Below, piece by piece: positions 9,232 to 18,930 of a DNA stretch of 64,000 bases (positions are counted from its first letter, which is position 1; each line of letters begins with the position of its first letter). The notes under the pieces were generated by a model. That model did no database searches. It was not told the origin of the DNA and saw only the letters and a program-made list of their open reading frames with translations. Position numbers and translations under genes: made by a program. The stretch covers positions 620,001-684,000 of the forward strand of contig WGMH01000001.1 in assembly GCA_016125165.1 (NCBI GenBank), given 5' to 3'. This DNA comes from Alphaproteobacteria bacterium (GTDB lineage: Bacteria > Pseudomonadota > Alphaproteobacteria > Micropepsales > Micropepsaceae).

Positions 9232-9293
9232 CAGCTATTTCTGCTGACGGCGTTGTTCAGTCCCGGCGGCTTACCGACTGAGCATTCATCGTA

Positions 9294-10340
9294 TCAATGC
9301 GCGTTGGCGCCTGTGAAATAGTATTTTCGCTCTTTCGTCGCCACGTAGATATGGAGCTTGCGCATGACGTCGATACCGAGCTCCACATCGCCGGCAATCG
9401 ACATCGCAACTCCGGTTTCTTTGGCAATATCCGCCGCGCCTTCTGGACTAATCAGCTGATCTTTCAATTCCCGAGCCTTCAATCCTGTCGGATACCAAAC
9501 ATCCAGCATCAATCCCTTAAGGTTCACGCCGCCGAATTCGACGCTTTCGGCGCGAAACTGTCCGACCAGTTTTCCGCCCGGCGTCATTCCGGATGTTTCA
9601 TCATACCTATTCTTCAACCCGAGTGCCGCCAGTTCGCGAAACATCAATTCGTGAACTCTCGAACGCTTGATTGCCGTATTGAAATCAAATGCAGTCCTAA
9701 TTCCATCAATTGCGCCAATGAACCCACCCTTCAATACGTCGTGATCCTCGGACACAGGTGTCGTGCCCAGCCATTTGATCTGCGCAGTCGTTGCCATGGG
9801 AATGTCTGAATATTCCTTGGCCCAATATACGACTTTTCCGGGACAATGATCTTGCGAATAGAGATTGAGAACGCCTGCCGCAAAGTCGAAATCCAGATCG
9901 AAATTCAAAAGAACGTCGCTTCCCAGTGTGCCGTCCGCCTCGTAGCTCCGCTTCACGGAATCAGGCTCCACGGGCATGTGCAAACTCGAGATATCGACCC
10001 GCCCACCCGCGCTCCCGAGCGACAGGGAGGTGATCTCGGCTATATGCTCCACACGCTGACTCTGTATAAGAAGATGCGGGCGTCGGGGCGCAAAATCTTC
10101 GTGAAGTCCGAGAGACTTTGCCGCTTTTTCCGTGATGCTCCCGTCCCCAAATGCGCCCAACACAAATTTTAGCGCGGTGCCGTTCACAGTGACGGGCACG
10201 AGTATTGTGCCGTCGGACGTCTCCGTCATGGGAAGTGACGCCAGCTTTTGAAGCGAGCAACCCGAGCTGTCCGCCAAGGCTGCGCTGTCCGGAAGGAAGC
10301 ATGCAAACGCGATCGCCAGTGCCAGCGTAAACGGCTTCAT
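9294..10340 (-). CDS. secreted retropepsin-like protein with both catalytic motifs lost
   Basis: A signal peptide covers about the first 24 residues (LALAIAFACFLP...ALA). The mature part aligns with the active paralogue at 13425: both share an early Cys, the block FDLDFDFAAGVLNLYSQDHC (DHCPGKVVYW here, DHCAGSVVYW there) and a C-terminal LHIYVATKE/LHLYIAYKE stretch. Where retropepsins carry D-T-G, this copy has G-A-F near residue 62 and D-F-N near residue 219, so peptidase activity is unlikely. It may be a binding or inhibitory relative. An in-frame TTG at 10346 is an alternative start better spaced from GAGGAG. Confidence 0.7.
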   Translation of the reverse strand: MKPFTLALAIAFACFLPDSAALADSSGCSLQKLASLPMTETSDGTILVPVTVNGTALKFVLGAFGDGSITEKAAKSLGLHEDFAPRRPHLLIQSQRVEHIAEITSLSLGSAGGRVDISSLHMPVEPDSVKRSYEADGTLGSDVLLNFDLDFDFAAGVLNLYSQDHCPGKVVYWAKEYSDIPMATTAQIKWLGTTPVSEDHDVLKGGFIGAIDGIRTAFDFNTAIKRSRVHELMFRELAALGLKNRYDETSGMTPGGKLVGQFRAESVEFGGVNLKGLMLDVWYPTGLKARELKDQLISPEGAADIAKETGVAMSIAGDVELGIDVMRKLHIYVATKERKYYFTGANAH

Positions 10341-10468
10341 TTTCAATCTCTCTCCTCAATACCTACCACATTCGGCAATAGCCAACATTCCGCAATGCAT
10401 AGCATAGCCCCCTTGCGTCCGCACGCGCCCCCTGTTCCGATAGCGGAGCACACCGGGAGGGTCACGCA

Positions 10469-11092
10469 ATGATCAAAGTCCACCATCTCAACAATTCGCG
10501 CTCGCAGCGCATTCTGTGGCTACTGGAAGAACTCGGCGTGCCATACGAAATCGTCAAGTATCAGCGCGGCACGCCCGTGCCACTGGCACCGCCGGAGCTG
10601 AAAGCCGTGCATCCGCTCGGCAAATCCCCGGTGATCGAAGACGGCGCAAGGAAGATCGCCGAAAGCGGCGCCATCGTGGAATATCTTATCGATACCCATG
10701 GCGATGGCCGCTTCAAACCGACGCCCGGCACGGATGAATATTGGAAGTACATCGAGTGGATGCACTTTGCCGAAGGCTCGGCGATGCTTCCGCTGCTGAT
10801 GGCGCTTTACACCGGCATGTTGGGCGATGCGGCCGCCGCGTTGAAACCGCGCGTCGACAGCGAGATCGCCAATCATCTTTCCTACATGAACGATGCGCTC
10901 GGCTCGAACGGCTATTTCGTCGGCAACCGGCTGACGGGCGCGGACTTCATGCTCATCTTCGTGTGCGAGGCGGCGGGCGAGCGGCTGGCACCTTACGCCA
11001 ATCTCGTGCGCTATCGCGACGCCATCCATGCGCGCCCTGCCTATAAGACCGCGCTCGAAAAGGGCGGACCCTATCAATTGATGAGTCGCTGA
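10469..11092 (+). CDS. glutathione S-transferase family protein
   Basis: The 207-residue protein has an N-terminal thioredoxin fold (NNSRSQRILWLLEELGVPYEI), the cis-proline/glutathione-binding KSPVIED followed by ESGAIVEYL, and a helical C-terminal domain with the N-capping-box region NRLTGADFMLIF. It is a cytosolic GST that conjugates or reduces with glutathione; the substrate is unknown. Tyr or Ser catalytic residue assignment is unclear, with Ser9 or Ser12 as candidates. The M24 peptidase follows directly, one base after the stop, so the two are likely cotranscribed. Confidence 0.92.
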   Translation: MIKVHHLNNSRSQRILWLLEELGVPYEIVKYQRGTPVPLAPPELKAVHPLGKSPVIEDGARKIAESGAIVEYLIDTHGDGRFKPTPGTDEYWKYIEWMHFAEGSAMLPLLMALYTGMLGDAAAALKPRVDSEIANHLSYMNDALGSNGYFVGNRLTGADFMLIFVCEAAGERLAPYANLVRYRDAIHARPAYKTALEKGGPYQLMSR

Positions 11093-11093
11093 G

Positions 11094-12239
11094 ATGATCG
11101 GCATGGCTCCAGCCAGGATAAGCAGCGAAGAACGCAAGGCGCGTGTCAGCGCATTGTGCAATGGCATGTCTGAGGAAGGGCTGGACGCGGTGCTACTCGG
11201 GTCCACCACGTCGCTGCTCTATTTCACCGGCGTCAGCTGGCACGCTTCCGAGCGTTTCACCGGCGCACTCGTGAAGGCGAACGGCGCCGTTGAATATATC
11301 TGCCCCGGGTTTGAACGCGACAAGGTTGGCCAGCTCACCGCAGTGGATGGCGACATCTTCACTTGGGAAGAAGAGGAAAGCCCCTATGCGCTGATCGCGG
11401 ACCGCGCCGGTGCCAATGCTCGCATAGGGTTGGATGATCAGATCGCGCTCTTCACCTATAGAGGGCTGCTGCATCACTTCACGGAGAAGAGACTTGCCGA
11501 TGGCGGGCCCGCGATCAACCGGTTGCGCCGTTGCAAATCTGCAGCCGAGCTGGCGCTGATGCAGCACGCCAAGAACATCACGCTCGAGGTGCAGAAACGC
11601 GCGTGGAAGAGCCTTCAACCCGGTGTGTGCGCCTCGGAGGTCATGCGCTTTATCGATGAACAGCATCGCGCCCTTGGTGGCAGCGGCAATACATTTTGCA
11701 TCGTGTCGTTCGGAGAGGATACAGCTCTTCCCCATGGCGGCGAAGGCGACCGGGCGCTGGCCGAAGGCGATGTGGTGCTGATCGACACCGGCACCAGCAT
11801 CGAAGGCTACAATTCCGACATTACGCGCTCATACGTGTTCGGCGAGCCGACACAGGACGTTCGCACAATCTGGAACCTGGAAAAGGAAGCACAGGCCGCA
11901 GCGTTCGAAGCTGCAAAACCCGGCGCATCTTGCGAGAACGTGGATGCTGCAGCGCGCGCGGTGCTCGTGAAGGCCGGGCTTGGGCCGGACTACCGACTGC
12001 CCGGCCTTCCCCACCGCACAGGTCACGGCATTGGACTTGACGTACATGAGACACCCAACCTCGTACGCGGTGACCGCACAGCGCTTTCACCCGGCATGTG
12101 CTTTTCCAATGAGCCGATGATCGTGGTTCCCGGACGCTTCGGCATCCGCCTCGAAGATCACTTCTACATGGCGCAATCGGGTCCGCGCTGGTTTACCCAA
12201 CCTTCCGCGAGCGTAGATGATCCGTTTGCGGGCGTGTGA
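11094..12239 (+). CDS. M24 family metallopeptidase (Xaa-Pro aminopeptidase/creatinase fold)
   Basis: The 381-residue protein has the creatinase N-terminal domain (residues 10-140) and the pita-bread catalytic domain. The five metal ligands are all visible: Asp in LIDTGTSIEG, Asp in YNSDITRSY, His in HRTGHGIGLDVHE, Glu in FSNEPMIV and Glu in GIRLEDHF. It should be a cytosolic di-metal aminopeptidase or prolidase-like enzyme acting on Xaa-Pro bonds; a related hydrolase such as a creatinase cannot be excluded. ATGs at 11094 and 11103 are both possible starts. It lies directly behind the GST gene. Confidence 0.9.
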   Translation: MIGMAPARISSEERKARVSALCNGMSEEGLDAVLLGSTTSLLYFTGVSWHASERFTGALVKANGAVEYICPGFERDKVGQLTAVDGDIFTWEEEESPYALIADRAGANARIGLDDQIALFTYRGLLHHFTEKRLADGGPAINRLRRCKSAAELALMQHAKNITLEVQKRAWKSLQPGVCASEVMRFIDEQHRALGGSGNTFCIVSFGEDTALPHGGEGDRALAEGDVVLIDTGTSIEGYNSDITRSYVFGEPTQDVRTIWNLEKEAQAAAFEAAKPGASCENVDAAARAVLVKAGLGPDYRLPGLPHRTGHGIGLDVHETPNLVRGDRTALSPGMCFSNEPMIVVPGRFGIRLEDHFYMAQSGPRWFTQPSASVDDPFAGV

Positions 12240-12300
12240 TCGCGGCAACAATTGCGCACAGTTCCATTCCGGCGATAATGGCTCTCATTCGGGGGCGTAG

Positions 12301-13428
12301 ATGTATTTCCGGTTGCTATTTGGATTGATTATTCTGCTGCTGCCGTTGCCGGTTCGGGCTTCCGGCTACAGCGATTTCAATCTGGCCATAACCGCCTTCA
12401 ATCACGGCGACCTTTTGGAAGCGGAGAAACGCGCCACAGCGGCGCTGGGGGCCTCCGATTTTCCGCAAACCCTTCGTGCTCCCGCGTACCAGCTGCGGGG
12501 AGATACATATTTCCTGCGCAACCGCGATGCCGATGCTCTCGCCGACTATAATTTGAGTTTGCAGCTTGCGCCGGATCTTGAGGGGTCAAGACTGCGTCGC
12601 GGGGCGCTGCATGTGGTTCGCGCAGACTATGCCGCCGCGCTGGACGATTTCGACGCTCTGATCGTGGCACGCCCACACTACCCGCTGGGATATGCAGGCC
12701 GTGGCGGCGTGTTCGAAGCACAGAAGCGCTTTGATCTTGCCATCGCCGAGTATGGGCGCATGCTGAAGATGTCCGGCAAAACCGCGCAAGGCTATCTGTT
12801 GCGAGGCTATTCATACCGCTCAATCGGCAAATTGAACGATGCGCTCAGCGATTTCGATGACGCCGTCGATCTCGAGCCGAGCCGTGCCCGTGGCTACCTT
12901 CTGCGCGGCCTTGTCTATCAGGACAAACTGGATTTCGAGCGTGCGCTAAAGGAGTTCCAAACTGCCGCAAGCCATGACCCCGTGGATTTCAATTCCCGGT
13001 TCGAGGTGGGCATTACCTTGTGGCAGTTGTCGCGCTTCGAAGAAGCGGAACAGGCGCTTGCAGCTCTGCTCAGAAAAAAGCCCGACAATGAGCCCACGCG
13101 ATTGTGGTTGCATCTGGCACGTCTCAGGTCTGACCAGAACGCCGTGATCGACGCGACTGGCGTTGACGCGAAGAAGTGGCCCGGCGCCCTGTTTGGCCTG
13201 TTTCAGGGCAAGGCCACCATTCAGGAGGCGCGTGCTGCAGCAGCGCTTACGCCCGAAGGTGAACGCGAAATGCATATTTGCGAGGCCGTGTTTTATGGAG
13301 CTGAAATGACGCTCACCAAAAGCCCCTCGGAAAACGTCATTCCACTACTCGAAGACGCTGCAAAGAATTGTCCGCTCGATTCCATCGAACGCAATTCGGC
13401 GCGTGCGGAGCTGGAGAGATTGAGATGA
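12301..13428 (+). CDS. secreted TPR-repeat protein
   Basis: The 375-residue product begins with a clear signal peptide (LLFGLIILLLPLPVRASG), followed by about six tetratricopeptide repeats between residues 25 and 250, for example ADALADYNLSLQLAPDLEGSRLR and NDALSDFDDAVDLEPSRARGYLL. The C-terminal 120 residues are less regular and contain two Cys that could pair. It is probably a periplasmic scaffold. Its stop overlaps the start of the retropepsin-like gene (ATGA), which suggests that the two proteins act together. Confidence 0.85.
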   Translation: MYFRLLFGLIILLLPLPVRASGYSDFNLAITAFNHGDLLEAEKRATAALGASDFPQTLRAPAYQLRGDTYFLRNRDADALADYNLSLQLAPDLEGSRLRRGALHVVRADYAAALDDFDALIVARPHYPLGYAGRGGVFEAQKRFDLAIAEYGRMLKMSGKTAQGYLLRGYSYRSIGKLNDALSDFDDAVDLEPSRARGYLLRGLVYQDKLDFERALKEFQTAASHDPVDFNSRFEVGITLWQLSRFEEAEQALAALLRKKPDNEPTRLWLHLARLRSDQNAVIDATGVDAKKWPGALFGLFQGKATIQEARAAAALTPEGEREMHICEAVFYGAEMTLTKSPSENVIPLLEDAAKNCPLDSIERNSARAELERLR

Positions 13429-14564
13429 CGCGCAGCTTTCTGCCAGCCATCTGTGCGCTATGCGTTGCGCTTGCCTCCTTCGCGGCCGTCGCGGACGAGG
13501 AGAGTCCCGCTGGAGGCTATCGACCCAGGACGGACACAATGCGGGCGCCGCTGGATTCCGCCGAGCACGGGTCTTCGCGGTCGAAGTCAAATTCCGCGGC
13601 GGGGGTCGTTACGCCCATGATGACCGCACACCCTATTCCCCAGTTTGGGACACAAGTCGTAACAATCGCAAAGCCGTCAATAGAGAAAGCGCCTGCTGCC
13701 ACGCGGGAGAATTGCGCTCTGCAAACGGTGGCGTCGGTCGACTTACGAACGCTTTCCAGCGGCCTCGTGACTGTGCCGGTGACTATACAGGACCGCGAGG
13801 CGCATCTGGTGGTGGACACGGGGAGCGTTTATTCCGTCGTTACCCAGGACATTGTGGATGACATCAGAGCGTCCACCCGCTCGGCGCGCAGCATTCTGGC
13901 AGGTAACATGGAGTTGATGGGCGGCGTGATCATGGATCGTGTGGTGGAGCCGCGTGATTTTCGCATCGGGGCACTGATTGGCAAGCGCCCGCCTCTCTAT
14001 GTGATGCCAAGCACGGCAATGGGAGAAGACATTCAAGGCCTGCTTGGTCCCGATATCATGGACAAATACGACATCGAGATCGATTTCGCGTTTGGCAAGT
14101 TCAACATGATCTCGCCGGACCATTGCGCGGGTTCGGTCGTTTATTGGACCCATGAACCCTATGCCGAAGCGCCCATTGGGCGCGACGACAACAGGCACAT
14201 CACGATTCCCGTTGTTCTGGATGGCACCAAAATGTCAGCGGTGATTGATACTGGCGCAGAGGGTTCGGCGATGCCGCTATCCGTTGCGCAGCGGCTGCTC
14301 GGTATCGACGTGAAAAGTCCGGGCTTGCAGGAAGTGGCGCCGATCAGCGTCAATGGCGCGCAACATGTGCGTGCCTATCGCTATCCGTTCCAGACACTCA
14401 ATCTGGAAGGCATAACGGTGAAGAATCCCGATATTGTTCTGATGCCGGACAGCGGACAGGGCGTGCCCGATCTGCTTCTTGGCGTGGGCATCCTGCGCCA
14501 GCTCCACCTTTATATCGCGTACAAGGAAGGAAAGATTTACGCGACCAGAGCCGAGGCGCGCTAA
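13425..14564 (+). CDS. secreted tandem retropepsin-like aspartic protease
   Basis: The 379-residue protein has a signal peptide (residues 1-23), a low-complexity Ser/Pro-rich linker (24-95) and two retropepsin-like halves. Each half has an intact catalytic D-T-G: residues 131-133 (HLVVDTGSVYS) and 275-277 (SAVIDTGAEGS). Each half also has the later hydrophobic-G strand (LLGPDIMDKY, LLLGVGILRQ). Two domains in one chain could form the active dimer intramolecularly, as in pepsins. The start overlaps the upstream TPR gene by ATGA. An inactive-looking paralogue lies at 9294-10340. The substrate is unknown. Confidence 0.85.
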   Translation: MTRSFLPAICALCVALASFAAVADEESPAGGYRPRTDTMRAPLDSAEHGSSRSKSNSAAGVVTPMMTAHPIPQFGTQVVTIAKPSIEKAPAATRENCALQTVASVDLRTLSSGLVTVPVTIQDREAHLVVDTGSVYSVVTQDIVDDIRASTRSARSILAGNMELMGGVIMDRVVEPRDFRIGALIGKRPPLYVMPSTAMGEDIQGLLGPDIMDKYDIEIDFAFGKFNMISPDHCAGSVVYWTHEPYAEAPIGRDDNRHITIPVVLDGTKMSAVIDTGAEGSAMPLSVAQRLLGIDVKSPGLQEVAPISVNGAQHVRAYRYPFQTLNLEGITVKNPDIVLMPDSGQGVPDLLLGVGILRQLHLYIAYKEGKIYATRAEAR

Positions 14565-14568
14565 GCGT

Positions 14569-14922
14569 TCAAAGCTCTATTCCAAGCACCTTTGTCAGCA
14601 ATAGCGTGTAAAGGTAATAACCCACGCCCGTTGCAATCATCGCGACGGTGAAGCTCGGCCAGAACCCATAACCCAGGCGAACGCCGAGAGGCAGCAGGGC
14701 CAGAAACAGGCAGCCCGGCGGAACCAGCAGCAATACGGACCATGCATAGTCCGACGCCTGGATGGCGTTTCGCGTATCAATGTAGAGCCATGCCGCCGTC
14801 ATGGCAGTGGCCAGTGGCAACGCCACCAGCAGGGCAGCCACAAAGCTTGTGCGCTTTGCAAGTTCGCTCAGCGCGACAATGAACGCCGCTGTCAGAACAG
14901 CCTTGAAGATCGTGACTGCCAT
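14569..14922 (-). CDS. DUF3147 family small membrane protein
   Basis: The 117-residue protein consists of four hydrophobic helices with the family pattern KAVLTAAFIVALSELAKR, LLVALPLATAMTAAWLYIDT and VPPGCLFLALLPLGVRLGYGFW. DUF3147 proteins are inner-membrane proteins of unknown role, often found singly. It is convergent with the retropepsin gene (4 bases between stop codons) and sits 4 bases downstream of... no gene on its own strand other than the methyltransferase, which follows it on the minus strand after 14927 in genomic coordinates and is therefore transcribed first, making the two a likely operon. Confidence 0.82.
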   Translation of the reverse strand: MAVTIFKAVLTAAFIVALSELAKRTSFVAALLVALPLATAMTAAWLYIDTRNAIQASDYAWSVLLLVPPGCLFLALLPLGVRLGYGFWPSFTVAMIATGVGYYLYTLLLTKVLGIEL

Positions 14923-14926
14923 CGCC

Positions 14927-15547
14927 TCAAGCCTTTACGGCTGTTCCCCAATAGTTGAAGCCAGCAAAGCGTGGTGTGCTTGGCAGGTACATCGTTTCCA
15001 TGGCTTCGATCTTGAAGCCTCCATCGAGGATCAATTTCGGAATTGGGCGCCCCACGTGACAGCCACCACCAATGGCTTTCCAGATTGGCGTGATGCGTTC
15101 CTGCCAGCGCTTCACGTCCGCATCGGGCGCCTCGCCATGCTCGCAGTAGATCATCTGCCCGCCCGGTTTGAGCACACGGCGCATTTCACCAAGCGCCTTC
15201 ATCACATCGGGTATGGTGCAGAGCGTGTAGGTGATGAGGATCGTGTCGGCTTCATTGTCCTGCAACGGAATCTGTTCGCCGGGAAGATCTAGGAACTCGA
15301 TGTCAAGCGGCGAAGCCTTCACGCGTTCATCCGCGCGGGCACGCATTTCGCGCGAGGGCTCCAGCGCCCAGAGATGAGACACCTTGCTGGAGTCATAGAA
15401 CGGGAGGTTGTGTCCGGCGCCGAAGCCAATCTCCAGGACACGGCCTTGCGCCTTTGGCACGACTTTTTTGCGTTGATAGGTGATGGGTTTGGCGCTCATT
15501 GCCATTGAGAGCAGTGGCGGCAAGAGATAGCGGTCGTAAAGTCCCAT
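14927..15547 (-). CDS. class I SAM-dependent methyltransferase
   Basis: This protein of about 206 residues has motif I VLEIGFGAGHNLPFY, an acidic residue in ALEPSREM for the ribose, and post-motif regions ADTILITYTLCTIPDVMKALGEMRRVLKPGG. The C-terminal GCHVGRPIPKLI and NYWGTAVK resemble the METTL7/phospholipid-type or UbiE-like methyltransferases. The chosen ATG follows a GGGGACGG sequence; an ATG 39 bases upstream would add a basic N-terminus. The substrate is unknown. It precedes the DUF3147 gene by 4 bases on the same strand. Confidence 0.82.
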   Translation of the reverse strand: MGLYDRYLLPPLLSMAMSAKPITYQRKKVVPKAQGRVLEIGFGAGHNLPFYDSSKVSHLWALEPSREMRARADERVKASPLDIEFLDLPGEQIPLQDNEADTILITYTLCTIPDVMKALGEMRRVLKPGGQMIYCEHGEAPDADVKRWQERITPIWKAIGGGCHVGRPIPKLILDGGFKIEAMETMYLPSTPRFAGFNYWGTAVKA

Positions 15548-15612
15548 GAAGATCCGTCCCCGGCGATTTGCACGAGCTTTGCTCATGCTTGCGCGTTGCA
15601 CAAGCGCAGGAC

Positions 15613-16266
15613 TTAATCGCGCGGGTCGCGCAGACGCCCAGGATCGCCGTTGTTAGGTGTGTGGAGATCCTCGGGCTTGTCCATGTAGCCGGGCTGGTTG
15701 AGGGGATCAAAGCCATTGATGAGGCCGTCGCCAAGACAAAGAAGCGTGCCCAGACTGATCCCTGCCGCCTGCGGACTCATGCACGGCAGTAGCGGTGGCG
15801 CGTTTTTCTTTGCCTTCTCGCGTGCCCAGCGTGGCGCGCCCGGAATGGTGTTGGACCTATCCCGGTAGTCAGGCGCGTTGTCGCCGAGCGGTTCGCCATA
15901 GAGACGGCGCGCGCAGGCCTGTTGCTGTTCATCCGGCAGCTTGCTGATGTCGCCGCTGCAGTTGAGAAGACCGCCAAGCCCCCTTGCGCCGGGCGTAATC
16001 GTTATTGCGCCTCGATTGGGCGTAAACACGAAGGGATTGTCGGGCATGGGTGAGGTTGCGCGTGGCCGCGTACCTTCGCGCGGCGGCAGCGGTGGCGCTT
16101 CCATGATTTCGGGCGGCGCCCATACCGGCAGATTGAGGATCGTTTCTCGAAGGGGAACGGAAATGCGATCGTTGGCAATGAACAAGCCGATCGCCAACGC
16201 ATGCAGCAGCAGCACCATTCCGCCCGCCACAGCACGCCGGAGATTGAACGCATGCACGCGCTGCAT
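15613..16266 (-). CDS. hypothetical single-pass membrane-anchored protein
   Basis: The roughly 217-residue product has one N-terminal helix (residues 11-31, VAGGMVLLLHALAIGLFIAN) followed by a proline-rich stretch (PPEIMEAPPLPPREGTRP). That layout recalls TonB-type proteins, but there is no TonB C-terminal domain. The periplasmic part has four Cys and ends in a polar tail, NNGDPGRLRDPRD. I do not recognise it. GTG at 16272 is an alternative start. It follows the HTH gene with about 10 bases between them, so it may belong to the DUF2975-HTH operon. Confidence 0.65.
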   Translation of the reverse strand: MQRVHAFNLRRAVAGGMVLLLHALAIGLFIANDRISVPLRETILNLPVWAPPEIMEAPPLPPREGTRPRATSPMPDNPFVFTPNRGAITITPGARGLGGLLNCSGDISKLPDEQQQACARRLYGEPLGDNAPDYRDRSNTIPGAPRWAREKAKKNAPPLLPCMSPQAAGISLGTLLCLGDGLINGFDPLNQPGYMDKPEDLHTPNNGDPGRLRDPRD

Positions 16267-16275
16267 CGGCACGGT

Positions 16276-16485
16276 CTAGGCGTCCGGCCTGAATTCCAGA
16301 AGATCGCCCGGCTGACAGTCAAGCGCATCGCAAATGCGTTCGAGCGTTGCAAAGCGCACGCCCTTCACCTTTCCGGATTTGAGCAGCGACAGGTTGGCTT
16401 CGGTGATACCTACGGTCTCGGCGAGTTCCTTGGAACGCATTTTCCGCTTCGCCAGCATCACGTCGAGATTGACGATAATCGCCAT
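16276..16485 (-). CDS. small XRE-family HTH regulator (YozG type)
   Basis: The protein has about 69 residues and is almost nothing but a helix-turn-helix: KELAETVGITEANLSLLKSGKVKGVRFATLERICDALDCQPGDLLEF is a textbook Cro/CI-like domain. Such short YozG-like regulators regularly accompany DUF2975 membrane proteins, and here the start codon overlaps the DUF2975 stop by one base (TGATG). It probably controls its own operon; the hairpin at 17024-17048 and the gap above it are the natural place for control. Confidence 0.88.
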   Translation of the reverse strand: MAIIVNLDVMLAKRKMRSKELAETVGITEANLSLLKSGKVKGVRFATLERICDALDCQPGDLLEFRPDA

Positions 16486-17018
16486 CACACGAAACTCGCG
16501 TTCTCGTCGGCCATGCGCCGCGCCTCGCCCATGACGCGCGCGATCACCAAAATCACGCCGGCCATGAAGACGGCGGCGAAATCATCCGATGACAATCCCA
16601 AAGAGATTTCGTGGTGGCCACTCAGGAAATAGCTGATCGGCGCCTGCATGAAGAAGGCGGTGATCACGTTCCAGAACATGGTAACAGCGACGACCCAGAG
16701 CGAACGCAGAGCCCCTTCGGAGAAAACCTCTGCGCGCGCATAGAAGCCGAACAGACGGCTGAGCGCGATCAGCGACCACACGGCCAGAGCCAGCGGCACG
16801 CATGCGAAGACAAGCGCTGCCAGCCGATCAGATAACGGCATGGCGGATGTCACCTCCATGCCGTTGTGGCGGTATTCGAAGGCATGAATGGCATTCATGG
16901 TGTCTGGAAACAGGAAAGCCGCCAGTACCGCGGCAACGTCGATCACGGCCCCCGCAAGTGCAAGCCAGGCCATGAATCTGCTGATTTGGGTGATTTGGGG
17001 CGATACGGCGGGGGACAC
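16485..17018 (-). CDS. DUF2975 family membrane protein
   Basis: The protein has 177 residues from a GTG placed five bases after GGGAG. It has four transmembrane helices: FMAWLALAGAVIDVAAVLAAF, LVFACVPLALAVWSLIAL, SLWVVAVTMFWNVITAFF and FAAVFMAGVILVIARVM. The family feature is the loop LFGFYARAEVFSEGALRSL between helices 2 and 3. The role of DUF2975 proteins is unknown, but they are consistently encoded with a YozG-like HTH protein, as here. The ribosome site lies inside the 3' arm of a 9-bp perfect hairpin. Confidence 0.85.
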   Translation of the reverse strand: MSPAVSPQITQISRFMAWLALAGAVIDVAAVLAAFLFPDTMNAIHAFEYRHNGMEVTSAMPLSDRLAALVFACVPLALAVWSLIALSRLFGFYARAEVFSEGALRSLWVVAVTMFWNVITAFFMQAPISYFLSGHHEISLGLSSDDFAAVFMAGVILVIARVMGEARRMADENASFV

Positions 17019-17023
17019 ATCAC

Positions 17024-17048
17024 ATCTCCCGGGGGGTTGCCGGGAGAT
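17024..17048 (-). promoter_or_regulatory. leader hairpin masking the DUF2975 ribosome binding site
   Basis: ATCTCCCGG (17024-17032) and CCGGGAGAT (17040-17048) are perfect 9-bp inverted repeats around a 7-base loop. Read on the minus strand, the second arm contains the GGGAG ribosome site of the DUF2975 gene, whose GTG starts at 17018. A TACAAT -10-like hexamer at 17073-17068 would put the hairpin about 13 bases into a leader. No T-run follows, so simple termination after the ferredoxin gene is less likely. Confidence 0.55.
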
Positions 17049-17086
17049 CGTGAAACAGTCAGAAATTATTGTAAAGCGATAACACT

Positions 17087-18513
<1,427 letters not shown>

Positions 18514-18600
18514 TTACCGCATGCCTGGGTGGGACGATCCGCGCCTTGCCGCCGCAGCCCACACTTTCTAGGTAGCCGCGACGCTTCGGAGTGCCCCGCG

Positions 18601-18930
18601 ATGGACAAGCCTGTCGAACGTATCTTGCAGGCCGCGCGCTGCCAGACCATGACCGATATCAGGGAACAGATCGACCGGCTGGACCGGGCGCTGGTGGCCA
18701 TGGTGGCCGAGCGGCAGAGCTACATCGAGCGTGCGGCCGAAATCAAAAAGGACCGCAACGTGGTACGCGACGAAGCGCGCATCGCCGATGTGCTGACCAA
18801 GGTGACTGCGGAAGCCAGACGGCACGGGCTTCAGGAAAGCATCGCGCGCGATACCTGGATCGCCATGATGGAAGCCTGCATCGCCCACGAATTCGTGTGC
18901 TTTGATGCGATTGCTCAGCGGCCCAAATAG
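18601..18930 (+). CDS. chorismate mutase, AroQ class
   Basis: The 109-residue protein is all helical and matches AroQ/PchB-type chorismate mutases: IREQIDRLDRALVAMVAERQSYIERAAEIKK forms the first helix with its Arg and Lys ligands, and RDEARIADVLTKV the second. It would convert chorismate to prephenate for Phe/Tyr synthesis; an isochorismate-pyruvate lyase role cannot be excluded from sequence. The end overlaps the convergent Hpt gene by 16 bases. Confidence 0.88.
   Translation: MDKPVERILQAARCQTMTDIREQIDRLDRALVAMVAERQSYIERAAEIKKDRNVVRDEARIADVLTKVTAEARRHGLQESIARDTWIAMMEACIAHEFVCFDAIAQRPK

Noticed and set aside
9257-9281. TCAGTC/GACTGA inverted repeat between the vWA and retropepsin-like genes as a bidirectional terminator
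   Set aside because: Only 6 bp with a 13-base loop and no T-run.
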